64,000 nucleotides of DNA. Source: Tatumella punctata. Lineage in GTDB: Bacteria; Pseudomonadota; Gammaproteobacteria; Enterobacterales; Enterobacteriaceae. Location: assembly GCF_039523735.1 (NCBI RefSeq), contig NZ_BAAAFW010000092.1:24383-88382 (forward strand). Reading direction: 5' to 3'. Both the position numbers and the translations under genes were made by a program. This document shows positions 52,691-61,006 of the stretch, one piece after another; the first letter of the stretch is position 1; every line of letters begins with the position of its first letter. The notes under the pieces were generated by a model that saw only the letters and a list, made by a program, of their open reading frames with translations, was not told where the DNA came from and did no database searches.

Positions 52691-53332
52691 TCAGATACCA
52701 TATTGCTTCTGATACGCCCGGACGGAAGCCAGGTGGTTTGCCATTTCCGGCTTCTCTTCCAGATAACTGATCAAATCTTTCAGAGTAATAATAGAAATTA
52801 CCCGGCACTGATAATCGCGTTCAACTTCCTGAATCGCGGATATCTCACCCTGACCACGTTCCTGCCGGTCCAGAGAAATTAAGACTCCGGCCAGTGTCGC
52901 CTGGTTCGCTGCGATAATCTCCATGGATTCGCGGATAGCGGTGCCGGCAGTGATCACGTCATCCACCAGCATAATACGTCCCTGTAACGGGCTGCCAACC
53001 AGCAGCCCGCCTTCGCCGTGATCTTTCGCTTCTTTACGGTTAAAGCAGTAAGGTACATCCCTGTCATGATGGTCTGCCAGTGCTACGGCCGTCGTAGTGG
53101 CGATCGGGATCCCTTTATAAGCAGGACCAAACACCAGGTCAAAATCAATCTCTGAATCAGTCAGAGCCTGAGCATAAAAGCGGCCAAGGAGAGCCAAATC
53201 GCGTCCGGTATTAAACAGACCTGCATTAAAAAAATAAGGGCTCTTACGGCCGGATTTCAGCGTAAATTCGCCAAACTTCAGAACCTGTTTATTTAATGCA
53301 AATTCAATAAACTGACGCTGCCAGGGTTTCAT
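52691..53332 (-). CDS. pyrE: PyrE, orotate phosphoribosyltransferase
   Basis: Joins PRPP to orotate to make OMP in UMP synthesis. It has 213 residues as in E. coli. It begins MKPWQRQFIEFALNKQVLKFGEFTLKSGRKSPYF and carries the PRPP motif GRIMLVDDVITAGTAIRESMEI at about 118-139, plus FGPAYKGIPIATTTA and NRKEAKDHGEGG. Preceded by an intrinsic terminator directly after rph, so it is under attenuation. Confidence 0.98.
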   Translation of the reverse strand: MKPWQRQFIEFALNKQVLKFGEFTLKSGRKSPYFFNAGLFNTGRDLALLGRFYAQALTDSEIDFDLVFGPAYKGIPIATTTAVALADHHDRDVPYCFNRKEAKDHGEGGLLVGSPLQGRIMLVDDVITAGTAIRESMEIIAANQATLAGVLISLDRQERGQGEISAIQEVERDYQCRVISIITLKDLISYLEEKPEMANHLASVRAYQKQYGI

Positions 53333-53351
53333 CTTTTTTTATTCCTCACAT

Positions 53352-53373
53352 AAAAAAGCGACCCTTAGGTCGC
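53352..53373 (-). terminator. pyrE attenuator terminator after rph
   Basis: GCGACC / GGTCGC stem with a 4-nt loop, then six T on the minus strand. It begins only 9 bp past the rph stop. In E. coli, ribosomes translating the end of rph close behind polymerase prevent this hairpin when UTP is low; the same spacing here supports conserved pyrimidine-dependent attenuation. Confidence 0.88.
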
Positions 53374-53381
53374 CTGGTAAA

Positions 53382-54098
53382 TCAATTAGCTAACGCAGTC
53401 TTCTGCGCATCAATCAGAGTATCAATACCACCGCGCGCCAGGGCCAGCAGGCTCAGTAACTCTTCATGGCTGAACGGTTCACCTTCTGCCGTCCCTTGCA
53501 CTTCTATCATTCTGCCGTCTTCCATCATGACAACATTCATATCCGTATCCGCAGCAGAGTCTTCTGTATATTCCAGATCACAGACCGCTTCACCATTCAC
53601 AATACCGACAGAAATGGCAGCAACCATTCCCTTCATCGGACTGCTTTTCAGTTTTCCTGCCGCGACCAGTGAATTCAGAGCGTCCGCCAGCGCAACACAG
53701 GCGCCGGTAATAGATGCGGTACGGGTACCGCCGTCTGCCTGTATCACATCACAATCGAGGGTAATGGTGTATTCACCTAATGCCTGAAGATCAACCGCGG
53801 CACGTAATGAACGGGCAATCAGTCGCTGTATTTCCAGGGTGCGGCCACCCTGTTTACCTTTCGCCGCCTCTCTGGCCATACGGCTATGGGTAGAGCGTGG
53901 CAACATACCATATTCTGCAGTGACCCATCCCTGGCCTTTGCCTTTCAGAAAACGCGGTACGCTTTCTTCGATAGTGGCAGTACAAAGTACTTTAGTTTCA
54001 CCAAATTCAACCAGAACAGACCCTTCAGCGTGTCTGGTATAATGGCGTGTCAGGGTTACTGGGCGCACCTGTTGCGCGCTACGGCCTGCTGGACGCAT
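53382..54098 (-). CDS. rph: Rph, RNase PH
   Basis: Phosphate-dependent 3'-5' exoribonuclease that trims tRNA and rRNA precursors. It has 238 residues, the full wild-type length (the K-12 laboratory allele is frameshifted). It begins MRPAGRSAQQVRPVTLTRHYT and contains GSVLVEFGETKVLCTATIEE, the RNA/phosphate-binding GKQGGRTLEIQRLIARSLRAAV, and DCDVIQADGGTRTASI. The ATG at 54098 is chosen as the family start. Upstream leader of pyrE. In E. coli yicC is the divergent neighbour; here 6 kb intervene. Confidence 0.96.
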   Translation of the reverse strand: MRPAGRSAQQVRPVTLTRHYTRHAEGSVLVEFGETKVLCTATIEESVPRFLKGKGQGWVTAEYGMLPRSTHSRMAREAAKGKQGGRTLEIQRLIARSLRAAVDLQALGEYTITLDCDVIQADGGTRTASITGACVALADALNSLVAAGKLKSSPMKGMVAAISVGIVNGEAVCDLEYTEDSAADTDMNVVMMEDGRMIEVQGTAEGEPFSHEELLSLLALARGGIDTLIDAQKTALAN

Positions 54099-54172
54099 GA
54101 TCTTTCTCCGGGCTGCTATTAACTGGCTGCGCATTATACGGATTTCACTACCGAATGCCTATTTTCCGCTGA

Positions 54173-55312
54173 TCAGTCCAGCGTTTTACGATAACTCTTT
54201 ACGCCAATAAAAATAACCAGTGCCCCGAGAACGGCCAGAGGAATCAGCTCCGGTAACAGTTCAGATACCCCGTACCCTTTTAACATGACGGCTTTAATTA
54301 AACGAATAAAATAGGTCAGGGGTAAACAGGACCCGATCATCTGAGCCCATACGGGCATACTGATAAACGGGCTGATAAATCCGGAGAGCATGACTGAAGG
54401 GATAAAGTAAAAAGAAGAGATTTGCAGTGCCTGAAGCTGACTTTTAGCGATACTGGAAATGGTAATGCCGATACACAGGCAGAGGAAGATATAGATAATT
54501 AACACCATGAAAAGTAAATAAAAACTCCCCACCAGCGGGATACTGAACAGATATACAGCAAACATCAGAATCATTAACGACTGAAAAACCCCGATCAGGA
54601 CATACGGGGTAATTTTTCCGAGGAATACCTCAAGGCCCGTCACCGGAGAGATTAATAAATTTTCCATCGCACCGCTTTCGCGCTCGCGGGTTATTGCCAG
54701 GGCGGTCATCAGGATCAGAGTGGTGCTCAGAATGGAACCGATAATCCCCGGGATGGTGTTATATCTGGTAATCCCTTCCGGATTAAACATCCGGTGAACA
54801 ACTAATTCAAAACTTCCCTCTTCAGTCACCGGACGCAGAGTCTCAGGAAGGTCACGATCAAACATAGATTCAGACACCTGCTCAAGGGCACTCAGCGCAT
54901 TACCTATGGTCAGCGGATCTATCGCATCGCCCTGCACCAGTAACTGTGGTTTCTCTCCGCGCAGAATTTTTTGGGTGAAACCTTCAGGAATAGTGACCAT
55001 AAACAGTACCTCTCCCCGCACAAATGCATCACGGGCAGCCTCCGCGGAGGCATAACGCTGAAAAGAAAAGTAATCTGTATTCTGCACACTGCTGACAAAT
55101 ACCTGACTCAACTGTCCGCGATCATAATTCAGTAATGCTGATGGGATCCGGTGTGGGTCCATATTAACTGCATACCCCAGAATAATAAGCTGAAGTAACG
55201 GAGTCAGAAAAATCATCGCCAGACTGATCCTGTCACGGCGCAACTCATGTAACTCTTTGATTACCATCGCCATCCAGCGTATAAAAGAGAATCGTATCAG
55301 TCTGTTATTCAT
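54173..55312 (-). CDS. ABC-2 type exporter permease
   Basis: 379 residues of the YhhJ/YbhR permease type. One N-terminal membrane segment (ISLAMIFLTPLLQLIILGYAV) is followed by a large periplasmic domain (about 55-190) and five C-terminal membrane segments starting IIGSILSTTLILMTALAITRERESGAMENLLISPV, the ABC-2 signature. It overlaps the ATPase gene by 8 bp. With only one permease gene it probably acts as a homodimer. Homologues export drugs or lipophilic compounds in concert with a membrane-fusion protein and TolC; the substrate here is unknown. Confidence 0.88.
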   Translation of the reverse strand: MNNRLIRFSFIRWMAMVIKELHELRRDRISLAMIFLTPLLQLIILGYAVNMDPHRIPSALLNYDRGQLSQVFVSSVQNTDYFSFQRYASAEAARDAFVRGEVLFMVTIPEGFTQKILRGEKPQLLVQGDAIDPLTIGNALSALEQVSESMFDRDLPETLRPVTEEGSFELVVHRMFNPEGITRYNTIPGIIGSILSTTLILMTALAITRERESGAMENLLISPVTGLEVFLGKITPYVLIGVFQSLMILMFAVYLFSIPLVGSFYLLFMVLIIYIFLCLCIGITISSIAKSQLQALQISSFYFIPSVMLSGFISPFISMPVWAQMIGSCLPLTYFIRLIKAVMLKGYGVSELLPELIPLAVLGALVIFIGVKSYRKTLD

Positions 55313-56216
55313 TATCAGATTTCATCAGGTGTGAAAATGCATCTTCAAGGGTGGTCTCCGCAGGGGTAATCGTATAATGGTCAGGGACCTGTTCAGTGAG
55401 AACACGCCGCAGCTCCCTTGGGTTCCCTGCCGTCACATTCAGTGTATTTCCGAATATCACGGTCTGCTCAATTTCCGGACAGCTGCGTAGTCTGGCTTCC
55501 AGGGTACTGAGCCCCGGGCCGGAAATACCGACGGTGATCAGATTCTGTGCAGTAATAATGGATTGTGCGGTTCCGCTGGCTAATAACTTGCCGTAAGACA
55601 GGTAAGCCAGTCGGTGGCAGCGTTCTGCTTCGTCCATATAGTGAGTACTGACCAGAACAGATATTCCCTGATCAGATAGTTGATGCAAGGTATGCCAGAA
55701 ATCCCTGCGGGCTTTGGGGTCGACCCCGGCAGTGGGTTCATCCAGAAACAACACATCAGGCTGATGGATCAGACAAGCCGCCAGTGCCAGCCGCTGTTTC
55801 CAGCCTCCTGATAACCGTTTTGCCTGCTGATGCTGTCGTGATAATAACCCCATCTCTGACAGAGTACGCTCAGTACACTCTCTGACAGGCGTTATATTGT
55901 GCAGCCTGGCAATAAATAAAAGATTTTCCCGAATCGTCAGCTCTCCCCACATCGAGAAATGCTGGGTCATATAACCGATTCTTTTTTTTATTTCGTCACG
56001 CTCAGTAAAAATATTATGTCCCAGACAATGACCCGTCCCTGAATCCGGAGTGATCAGACCACACATCATGCGGATGGAGGTAGTCTTACCGCTGCCATTG
56101 GGGCCCAGAAAGCCATAGATTTCACCTTTCGCAACCCGCAAAGAGAAATCTTTAACCGCATGATGCTGACCGAAATGCTTATTCAGCCCGGCGACATTAA
56201 TACACCAGTTACTCAT
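55305..56216 (-). CDS. ABC exporter ATP-binding protein
   Basis: 303 residues. Walker A is GFLGPNGSGKTTSIRMMCG at about 35-53, the Q loop IGYMTQHFSMWGELT, the signature RLSGGWKQRLALAACL (LSGGW form) and Walker B QPDVLFLDEPTAGVDPKARRDFW, followed by the H-loop in STHYMDEAERCHRLAYL. The C-terminal part (about 230-303) is the DUF4162-like accessory region with ITPAETTLEDAFSHL. Overlaps the adaptor gene (8 bp) and the permease gene (8 bp), so all three are translated together. Confidence 0.93.
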   Translation of the reverse strand: MSNWCINVAGLNKHFGQHHAVKDFSLRVAKGEIYGFLGPNGSGKTTSIRMMCGLITPDSGTGHCLGHNIFTERDEIKKRIGYMTQHFSMWGELTIRENLLFIARLHNITPVRECTERTLSEMGLLSRQHQQAKRLSGGWKQRLALAACLIHQPDVLFLDEPTAGVDPKARRDFWHTLHQLSDQGISVLVSTHYMDEAERCHRLAYLSYGKLLASGTAQSIITAQNLITVGISGPGLSTLEARLRSCPEIEQTVIFGNTLNVTAGNPRELRRVLTEQVPDHYTITPAETTLEDAFSHLMKSDNE

Positions 56217-57177
56217 CGGGGAGGATCTCCACCTGAAATGGCTGTCCCACTTTTATCTGACCGCCATTATCTCCGCCCTCAGGTACCGCCTCAGCCATAT
56301 AGAGTAAGGTTTCCCTGCGGGAAGTACTGTAAATTACCGGCGGGGTATATTCAGCACGCGGACTGATATAACGTAACCGGCCGCTGAATGCTCCGGAACA
56401 GCCATCACAACGCAAACTGACTTTCATCCCGGTATGTATCTGACCCAGTTGTTTTTCAGGAATATAAAAGCGTATTTTAATATTTCCGGCAGGCAGCAGG
56501 CTGATCACCGGCCGCCCGGCGGTGGCCCGCTCCCCGGGCAGGTACAGTGTGTCATAGACGACGCCGCTCTGTGGCGCAGTCAGAGTGCTTTGCCCGATAT
56601 CCCAGCGGGCTTTATCTCTTTTCAGCTTTGCGGATTCCACCCTCAGTTGCTGATTAGTAATTTGCGCCTGCCTCGCCGGCAACTGCCTTGCTTCCAGCTG
56701 ATATTCTGACTCCCTGACACTGGCCTGCTTCTGACGATAATCATCATTAGCTTTCTGCCATTCTTCGGCAGAGATCATCTGAGAGGCATACAGCTTCTGA
56801 TAGCGCCTCAACTGACTCTGAGCACGGTTTCTGGCGGACACTGCCCGTTCCAGTTGCGCCCGGACAACATTCAGTTCCGCGGGCCTTGCTCCCGAGGTTA
56901 AATCTGTCAGCAGCGCTTCTTCTGCCAGATAATTCTGCTCAGCAATACGCAGCGTATTTTCGGCAGTATAGGTTTCCATTTTAACTAACGGCTGGCCCTC
57001 ACTGACCCTCTGCCCCTTTTTCACGCACAGTTTCTCAATTTTCTCGGTCGAAAAGTAAGAGAGGTAAATAAAATCACCATAAGAGTAACCGGAAAAATTT
57101 AATGTTTCCGGCACACGGCAACCAATAAGATTAAACACAACAATAGTAATAAAAAGAGGGCGGACACGCTTATTCAT
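56209..57177 (-). CDS. HlyD-family periplasmic adaptor, probable lipoprotein
   Basis: 322 residues from the ATG at 57177 (a TTG five codons upstream is an alternative). The N-terminus has a lipobox, FNLIGC, which predicts cleavage and lipid attachment rather than a membrane anchor. A lipoyl half-motif (GQRVSEGQPLVKMETYTAE), a long alpha-hairpin coiled coil (about 75-190, with AELNVVRAQLERAVSARNRAQSQL), the second lipoyl half (DIGQSTLTAPQSGVVYDTLYLPGERATAG) and a beta-barrel end follow. This domain order matches membrane-fusion proteins that bridge to TolC. First exporter gene of the operon. Confidence 0.88.
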   Translation of the reverse strand: MNKRVRPLFITIVVFNLIGCRVPETLNFSGYSYGDFIYLSYFSTEKIEKLCVKKGQRVSEGQPLVKMETYTAENTLRIAEQNYLAEEALLTDLTSGARPAELNVVRAQLERAVSARNRAQSQLRRYQKLYASQMISAEEWQKANDDYRQKQASVRESEYQLEARQLPARQAQITNQQLRVESAKLKRDKARWDIGQSTLTAPQSGVVYDTLYLPGERATAGRPVISLLPAGNIKIRFYIPEKQLGQIHTGMKVSLRCDGCSGAFSGRLRYISPRAEYTPPVIYSTSRRETLLYMAEAVPEGGDNGGQIKVGQPFQVEILPDE

Positions 57178-57217
57178 GATACTTAATCTCAAATTATTAA
57201 CCTGCCTTTGATCTGTT

Positions 57218-57733
57218 TTATCTGCAGAGAGTCCCCGGCAGAAAATATCCTGTTTTGTTCTTCAGGTAATGTGCTGAGTAGCGCGGTTTCAGCAGATGAA
57301 AATCACAACCATTCAGCCCGGCGACAGTGTTAACAATTCTGTATTCCATAACGCCGGATAATTCAGACCTTCCGGACATGTACCACCTTGCCGGAAAACA
57401 GAGCAGTCGCTGATTCTCCGGCAGGAGAATCAAATCAGATAACCGGCACCAGATCACCGCAATCAGGTCGCAGATAAATAAATTCTTCCCCTGCAGATGT
57501 CCCGAAAAAACCCTGTAAGTCAAGGTAATAACGGCCGGGCTATCAAAAACCACAGCGGAGTCAGGAATTATAATCAGCGAGCCAGATAGTGAAATATTCT
57601 TAGCTCCGGAGAAGGCACGGACAACACTGCTGACGTTACATTTTCCCGAAATACATTTGATGATGATTTTTTTTAATGAAGAGTCTCCCCTTGCCGGAAA
57701 AAACTGTCTCTGAATATCATCTGGGCCGTCCAT
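57218..57733 (-). CDS. Hypothetical protein, 171 aa
   Basis: I do not recognise this protein. It starts at 57733 with GGAG at 5 bp, and ends 40 bp before the adaptor gene, so it probably is the first gene of the exporter operon. No signal peptide or clear transmembrane segment; there are beta-rich hydrophobic stretches (SGSLIIIPDSAVVFDSPAVITLTYRVFSG, LFICDLIAVIW) and eight Cys. No other frame explains the region. A small ligand-binding or PilZ-like beta fold would be one guess, not supported by any motif I can name. Confidence 0.5.
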   Translation of the reverse strand: MDGPDDIQRQFFPARGDSSLKKIIIKCISGKCNVSSVVRAFSGAKNISLSGSLIIIPDSAVVFDSPAVITLTYRVFSGHLQGKNLFICDLIAVIWCRLSDLILLPENQRLLCFPARWYMSGRSELSGVMEYRIVNTVAGLNGCDFHLLKPRYSAHYLKNKTGYFLPGTLCR

Positions 57734-58219
57734 TGCATCTCCAAAACCGGTACATTCCGGGAAACAGGATTATCTGATAAAAACCGGACAAGTCTCTCCG
57801 TCACTTATCCGCGTCAGTATTTAGCACTATATTTTAAAAAAATAAAAGAGGAATAAACATTACATAATTAATTTATAAAAAATCACCATCGATGTCATTG
57901 TAATTTTCTTTTATTTGATATGACTATAGGAACTTTTTGTATCTTAATAAATACATCATTCTTACGCCTACAGAACTCAATAAATATAAATAATATTTTA
58001 CTCTCTGACGACACCGGTTTTATCACACAGCTTTTTGCCAATTTATTTATAAGCATTTTATTTTTTATTCTAAGGATTGTACGATTTATTCCTCTGCCAT
58101 AAATTTGTACAATAATCCCCCTGCGAAGCAGGATTGTGCATTTAATCACTCAGCACCGGGTGTAAAACGCCGTCAGTTATGGCTAAATACAAACATCTTT
58201 TTTCTTCGGGTTATATGCC
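57734..58219. other. AT-rich divergent intergenic region before nupC
   Basis: 486 bp, markedly AT-rich, between the unknown gene (minus) and nupC (plus). An 84-codon frame on the minus strand (57895-58149) has a composition expected of AT-rich noncoding DNA and no ribosome-binding site that convinces me. It should hold promoters for both sides and a CRP-like site near nupC. Confidence 0.6.
58135..58150 (+). promoter_or_regulatory. Candidate CRP site upstream of nupC
   Basis: TGTGC-ATTTAA-TCACT matches 8 of 10 conserved bases of the CRP site. It is centred about 77 bp before the nupC ATG. In E. coli nupC is CRP-activated and CytR-repressed; no CytR operator was recognised here. Motif match only. 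Confidence 0.4.
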
Positions 58220-59407
58220 ATGTCTTTTGTACTGCATTTTATTTTAGCTGTTGCAGTAATTTTCTTACTTGCACTGTTAGTCAGCCATGATCGCCGGAAA
58301 ATACGTATCCGTTATATTATCCAGTTGTTAGTGATTGAAGGGTTTATCGGCTGGTTCTTCCTGAACTCTACCGCAGGGCTGGAAGTGATCCGCGGGATTA
58401 GTGAACTTTTTAATACTTTGCTCTCGTATGCCGGTCAGGGGACCGATTTTGTGTTCGGAGGTATGAATAAACAGGGGCTGGCATTTGTTTTCCTCGAAGT
58501 CTTATGCCCGATAGTATTTATCTCTGCCCTGATAGGTATTCTTCAGCACTGGAAAATACTGCCATTACTGATCCGTGTCTTCGGCACCTTACTGGCAAAA
58601 ATTAGCGGGATGGGTAAACTCGAATCATTTAACGCCGTCAGCAGCCTGGTGCTCGGCCAGTCAGAAAACTTCATCGCCTATAAAGGGATCCTCGGGGATT
58701 TATCATCACGCCGGTTATACACCATGGCTGCCATGGCGATGTCGACAGTCTCTCTGTCAATTGTCGGGGCTTATATGTCTATGGTGGAACCCCGCTATGT
58801 CGTGGCCGCATTATTACTGAATATGTTCAGCAGCTTTGTCATTCTTTCGTTAATCAATCCGACTGCCGGTGACGAACAACACCAGCAAGTATCACTGGAA
58901 AAATTGCACGAACAGCAGACTTTTTTCGAAATGCTCGGCGAGTATATTCTGGCCGGTTTCAAAGTCGCGATGATTATCGTCGCCATGCTGATAGGATTTA
59001 TTGCACTGATTGCCGCGGTGAATGCCATATTCACGAGCCTTTTCGGCTATAGTTTTCAGCAACTGCTGGGCTATCTTTTTTATCCGTTTGCCTGGCTGAT
59101 CGGTATTCCTGCCAGCGAAGCTCTGCAGGCCGGCAGTATCATGGCAACCAAGCTGGTTTCCAGTGAGTTTGTGGCAATGATTAATCTGCAAAAAATTGCG
59201 GCTGGATTTTCTCCACGCGGGCTGGGGATCCTATCCGTTTTCCTGGTGTCATTCTCTAACTTTGCCTCTATCGGAATAGTCGCTGGTACGATTAAAGGCC
59301 TGAATGAAAAACAGGGGAATATCGTCTCACGGTTTGGCTGGAAACTGGTTTACGGTTCGACACTGGTCAGCCTGCTTTCAGCGACATTTGCAGGACTGTT
59401 CCTGTAA
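58220..59407 (+). CDS. nupC: NupC, nucleoside:H+ symporter
   Basis: Concentrative nucleoside transporter (CNT family) of the inner membrane, 395 residues (E. coli 400). It begins with the VLHFILAVAVIFLLALLVSHDRRKIRIRYIIQLLVIEG segment and has the family motifs FVFGGMNKQGLAFVFLEVLCPIVFISALIGILQHWKILP, GKLESFNAVSSLVLGQSENFIAYK, AAMAMSTVSLSIVGAYMSM and GSIMATKLVSSEFVAM. The order of residues in the G(Q)SEN and nucleoside-site regions agrees with E. coli NupC. It imports pyrimidine and adenosine nucleosides. In E. coli nupC is elsewhere. Confidence 0.96.
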   Translation: MSFVLHFILAVAVIFLLALLVSHDRRKIRIRYIIQLLVIEGFIGWFFLNSTAGLEVIRGISELFNTLLSYAGQGTDFVFGGMNKQGLAFVFLEVLCPIVFISALIGILQHWKILPLLIRVFGTLLAKISGMGKLESFNAVSSLVLGQSENFIAYKGILGDLSSRRLYTMAAMAMSTVSLSIVGAYMSMVEPRYVVAALLLNMFSSFVILSLINPTAGDEQHQQVSLEKLHEQQTFFEMLGEYILAGFKVAMIIVAMLIGFIALIAAVNAIFTSLFGYSFQQLLGYLFYPFAWLIGIPASEALQAGSIMATKLVSSEFVAMINLQKIAAGFSPRGLGILSVFLVSFSNFASIGIVAGTIKGLNEKQGNIVSRFGWKLVYGSTLVSLLSATFAGLFL

Positions 59408-59414
59408 CCGGGGT

Positions 59415-59441
59415 GATGGCGAAGGTATAACCTTCGCCATC
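59415..59441. terminator. Perfect hairpin between convergent nupC and DUF3574 gene
   Basis: GATGGCGAAGGT / ACCTTCGCCATC is a perfect 12-bp stem (3-nt apparent loop, so the last pairs probably open). It lies 8 bp beyond the nupC stop and 4 bp before the stop of the opposite gene. No T-run follows, so it may act as an RNA 3'-end stabiliser rather than a strong terminator. Confidence 0.55.
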
Positions 59442-59444
59442 AAT

Positions 59445-59903
59445 TCAGAAGTCAGCACAGACCTTATTATCAATCCGCATTACTGATTCCTGTTGAAAAC
59501 GCTGTTTGTAGATTTGGCGTAATTGTTCAATATTCTGATCACTGGTTTTATCCGCTGTATGGATAAGCATCAGTGCTTTACTATTTTCCCGGGCCAGATG
59601 TCCGTCATCTCCCAACCACTGGCCTTTCGCGTCATAGACGGATAAACCATCTTTAAAACGCGGAGTAACATCTTTATCAATAAACAGCTGCCATTCACGG
59701 GCAGTAATATTAGCCCCATGTGGCCGGCTGAGACCAAACCATAATGTCGTCTGTACCTGCAAATTACCCTTCACACAAGGATTCTGAGCCGCTGCCGGCA
59801 TTACCGTCGGCGGTAACGGCGCAGACTGTTCAACGACGGAATGTTGCTGACATCCGGCCAGAAGCCCCGCCAGCATTAATGGATAAATTATCTTTTTTTT
59901 CAT
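59445..59903 (-). CDS. DUF3574 family lipoprotein
   Basis: 152 residues of unknown function. A signal peptide with lipobox LLAGC (Cys18) predicts an outer-membrane or inner-membrane lipoprotein. The mature part shows the DUF3574 pattern: QTTLWFGLSRPHGANITAREWQLFIDKDVTPRFKDGLSVYDAKGQWLGDDG, followed by ENSKALMLIH and YKQRFQQESVMRI. Two Cys (NPCVKG and the end NKVCADF) may form a disulfide. Faces nupC tail to tail. Confidence 0.85.
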   Translation of the reverse strand: MKKKIIYPLMLAGLLAGCQQHSVVEQSAPLPPTVMPAAAQNPCVKGNLQVQTTLWFGLSRPHGANITAREWQLFIDKDVTPRFKDGLSVYDAKGQWLGDDGHLARENSKALMLIHTADKTSDQNIEQLRQIYKQRFQQESVMRIDNKVCADF

Positions 59904-60058
59904 GCTCTTTTTTCCGCTACATAATGGTCAGCAGTCATCTTAAAGGCTTTCATAAAAAACCGGTATGCTTATTGTCGGACGGAATATACGCTTATCCCTG
60001 TCCACCCCGTGGCACCGCCGTTATAATCGCCGTATCACTTATAAAATGAGTACCCGAT

Positions 60059-60922
60059 ATGATCCGCAGTATGACAGCCTATGCCCGCCACGATATAAAA
60101 GGTGACTGGGGCAGCGCCTCCTGGGAGCTGCGCTCGGTAAACCAGCGTTATCTTGAGACCTATATGCGTCTGCCTGAGCAATTTCGCAGCCTGGAACCAA
60201 TGATCCGCGAACGTATCCGCCATCGCCTGACGCGTGGAAAAATAGAATGCACCTTACGTTTTGAAGCCAGCCAGGATGCTCAGTCGGAACTGATTCTGAA
60301 TGAATCCCTGGCAAAACAGCTGATTCAGTCCGCAAACTGGGTAAAATTGCAGACAGATGAAGGCAGCATAAACCCGGTGGATATTTTGCGCTGGCCGGGA
60401 GTGATGGCTGCCGCAGAGCAGGATCTGGACAGTATCAACCAGCAACTGATGGCTTCCCTTGAACTGGCACTGGATGACTTTATTACCGCCCGTGAAACTG
60501 AAGGCCGCGCGTTACAGACAATGATTGAACATCGCCTGGAAGGTGTTTCCCGGCAGGTGGCCAGCGTTCGTCAGCATATGCCGGAAGTTTTACAATGGCA
60601 GCGTGAACGCCTGATCAGCAGGCTGGAAGACGCAGAGGTACAGCTGGACAGTAACCGGCTGGAACAGGAACTGGTCATGATGGCACAACGAATTGATGTG
60701 GCAGAAGAACTCGACCGGCTGGAGGCTCACGTTAAAGAAACCTACAATATTCTGAAGAAAAAAGAAGCCGTCGGCCGCCGTCTCGACTTTATGATGCAGG
60801 AATTTAACCGCGAATCGAATACCCTCGGCTCAAAGTCAATTAATGCCGATATCACCGCTTCCGCCATTGAACTGAAGGTACTGATAGAACAAATGCGCGA
60901 GCAGATTCAGAATATCGAGTAA
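60059..60922 (+). CDS. yicC: YicC, endoribonuclease family protein
   Basis: 287 residues as in E. coli YicC. It begins MIRSMTAYARHDIKGDWGSASWELRSVNQRYLE and has the N-terminal domain with RLPEQFRSLEPMIRERIRHRLTRGKIECTL, then the C-terminal DUF1732 part ending EFNRESNTLGSKSINADITASAIELKVLIEQMREQIQNIE. Recent work describes the family as an RNase that initiates decay of small RNAs; I state this from family knowledge. In E. coli it diverges from rph; here it is displaced by about 6 kb. It is followed by a hairpin. Confidence 0.95.
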   Translation: MIRSMTAYARHDIKGDWGSASWELRSVNQRYLETYMRLPEQFRSLEPMIRERIRHRLTRGKIECTLRFEASQDAQSELILNESLAKQLIQSANWVKLQTDEGSINPVDILRWPGVMAAAEQDLDSINQQLMASLELALDDFITARETEGRALQTMIEHRLEGVSRQVASVRQHMPEVLQWQRERLISRLEDAEVQLDSNRLEQELVMMAQRIDVAEELDRLEAHVKETYNILKKKEAVGRRLDFMMQEFNRESNTLGSKSINADITASAIELKVLIEQMREQIQNIE

Positions 60923-60960
60923 AACTGTCCACGGACGCACATACCTGACTACTGGTTATA

Positions 60961-60995
60961 ATCAATCAGCCCTGACAGGGGCTGATTGATCTTTT
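60961..60995 (+). terminator. Terminator of yicC, between yicC and polA
   Basis: ATCAATCAGCCC / GGGCTGATTGAT, a 12-bp perfect stem with a 6-nt loop followed by CTTTT, lies 38 bp after the yicC stop. It is the main structure in the 84-bp gap with convergent polA. Confidence 0.82.
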
Positions 60996-61006
60996 AGCCA
61001 CGGATA

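Noticed and set aside
57895..58149. 84-codon minus-strand frame in the AT-rich region before nupC
   Set aside because: Lys/Ile-rich product as expected of AT-rich noncoding DNA; covers the candidate CRP site; no clear ribosome-binding site.
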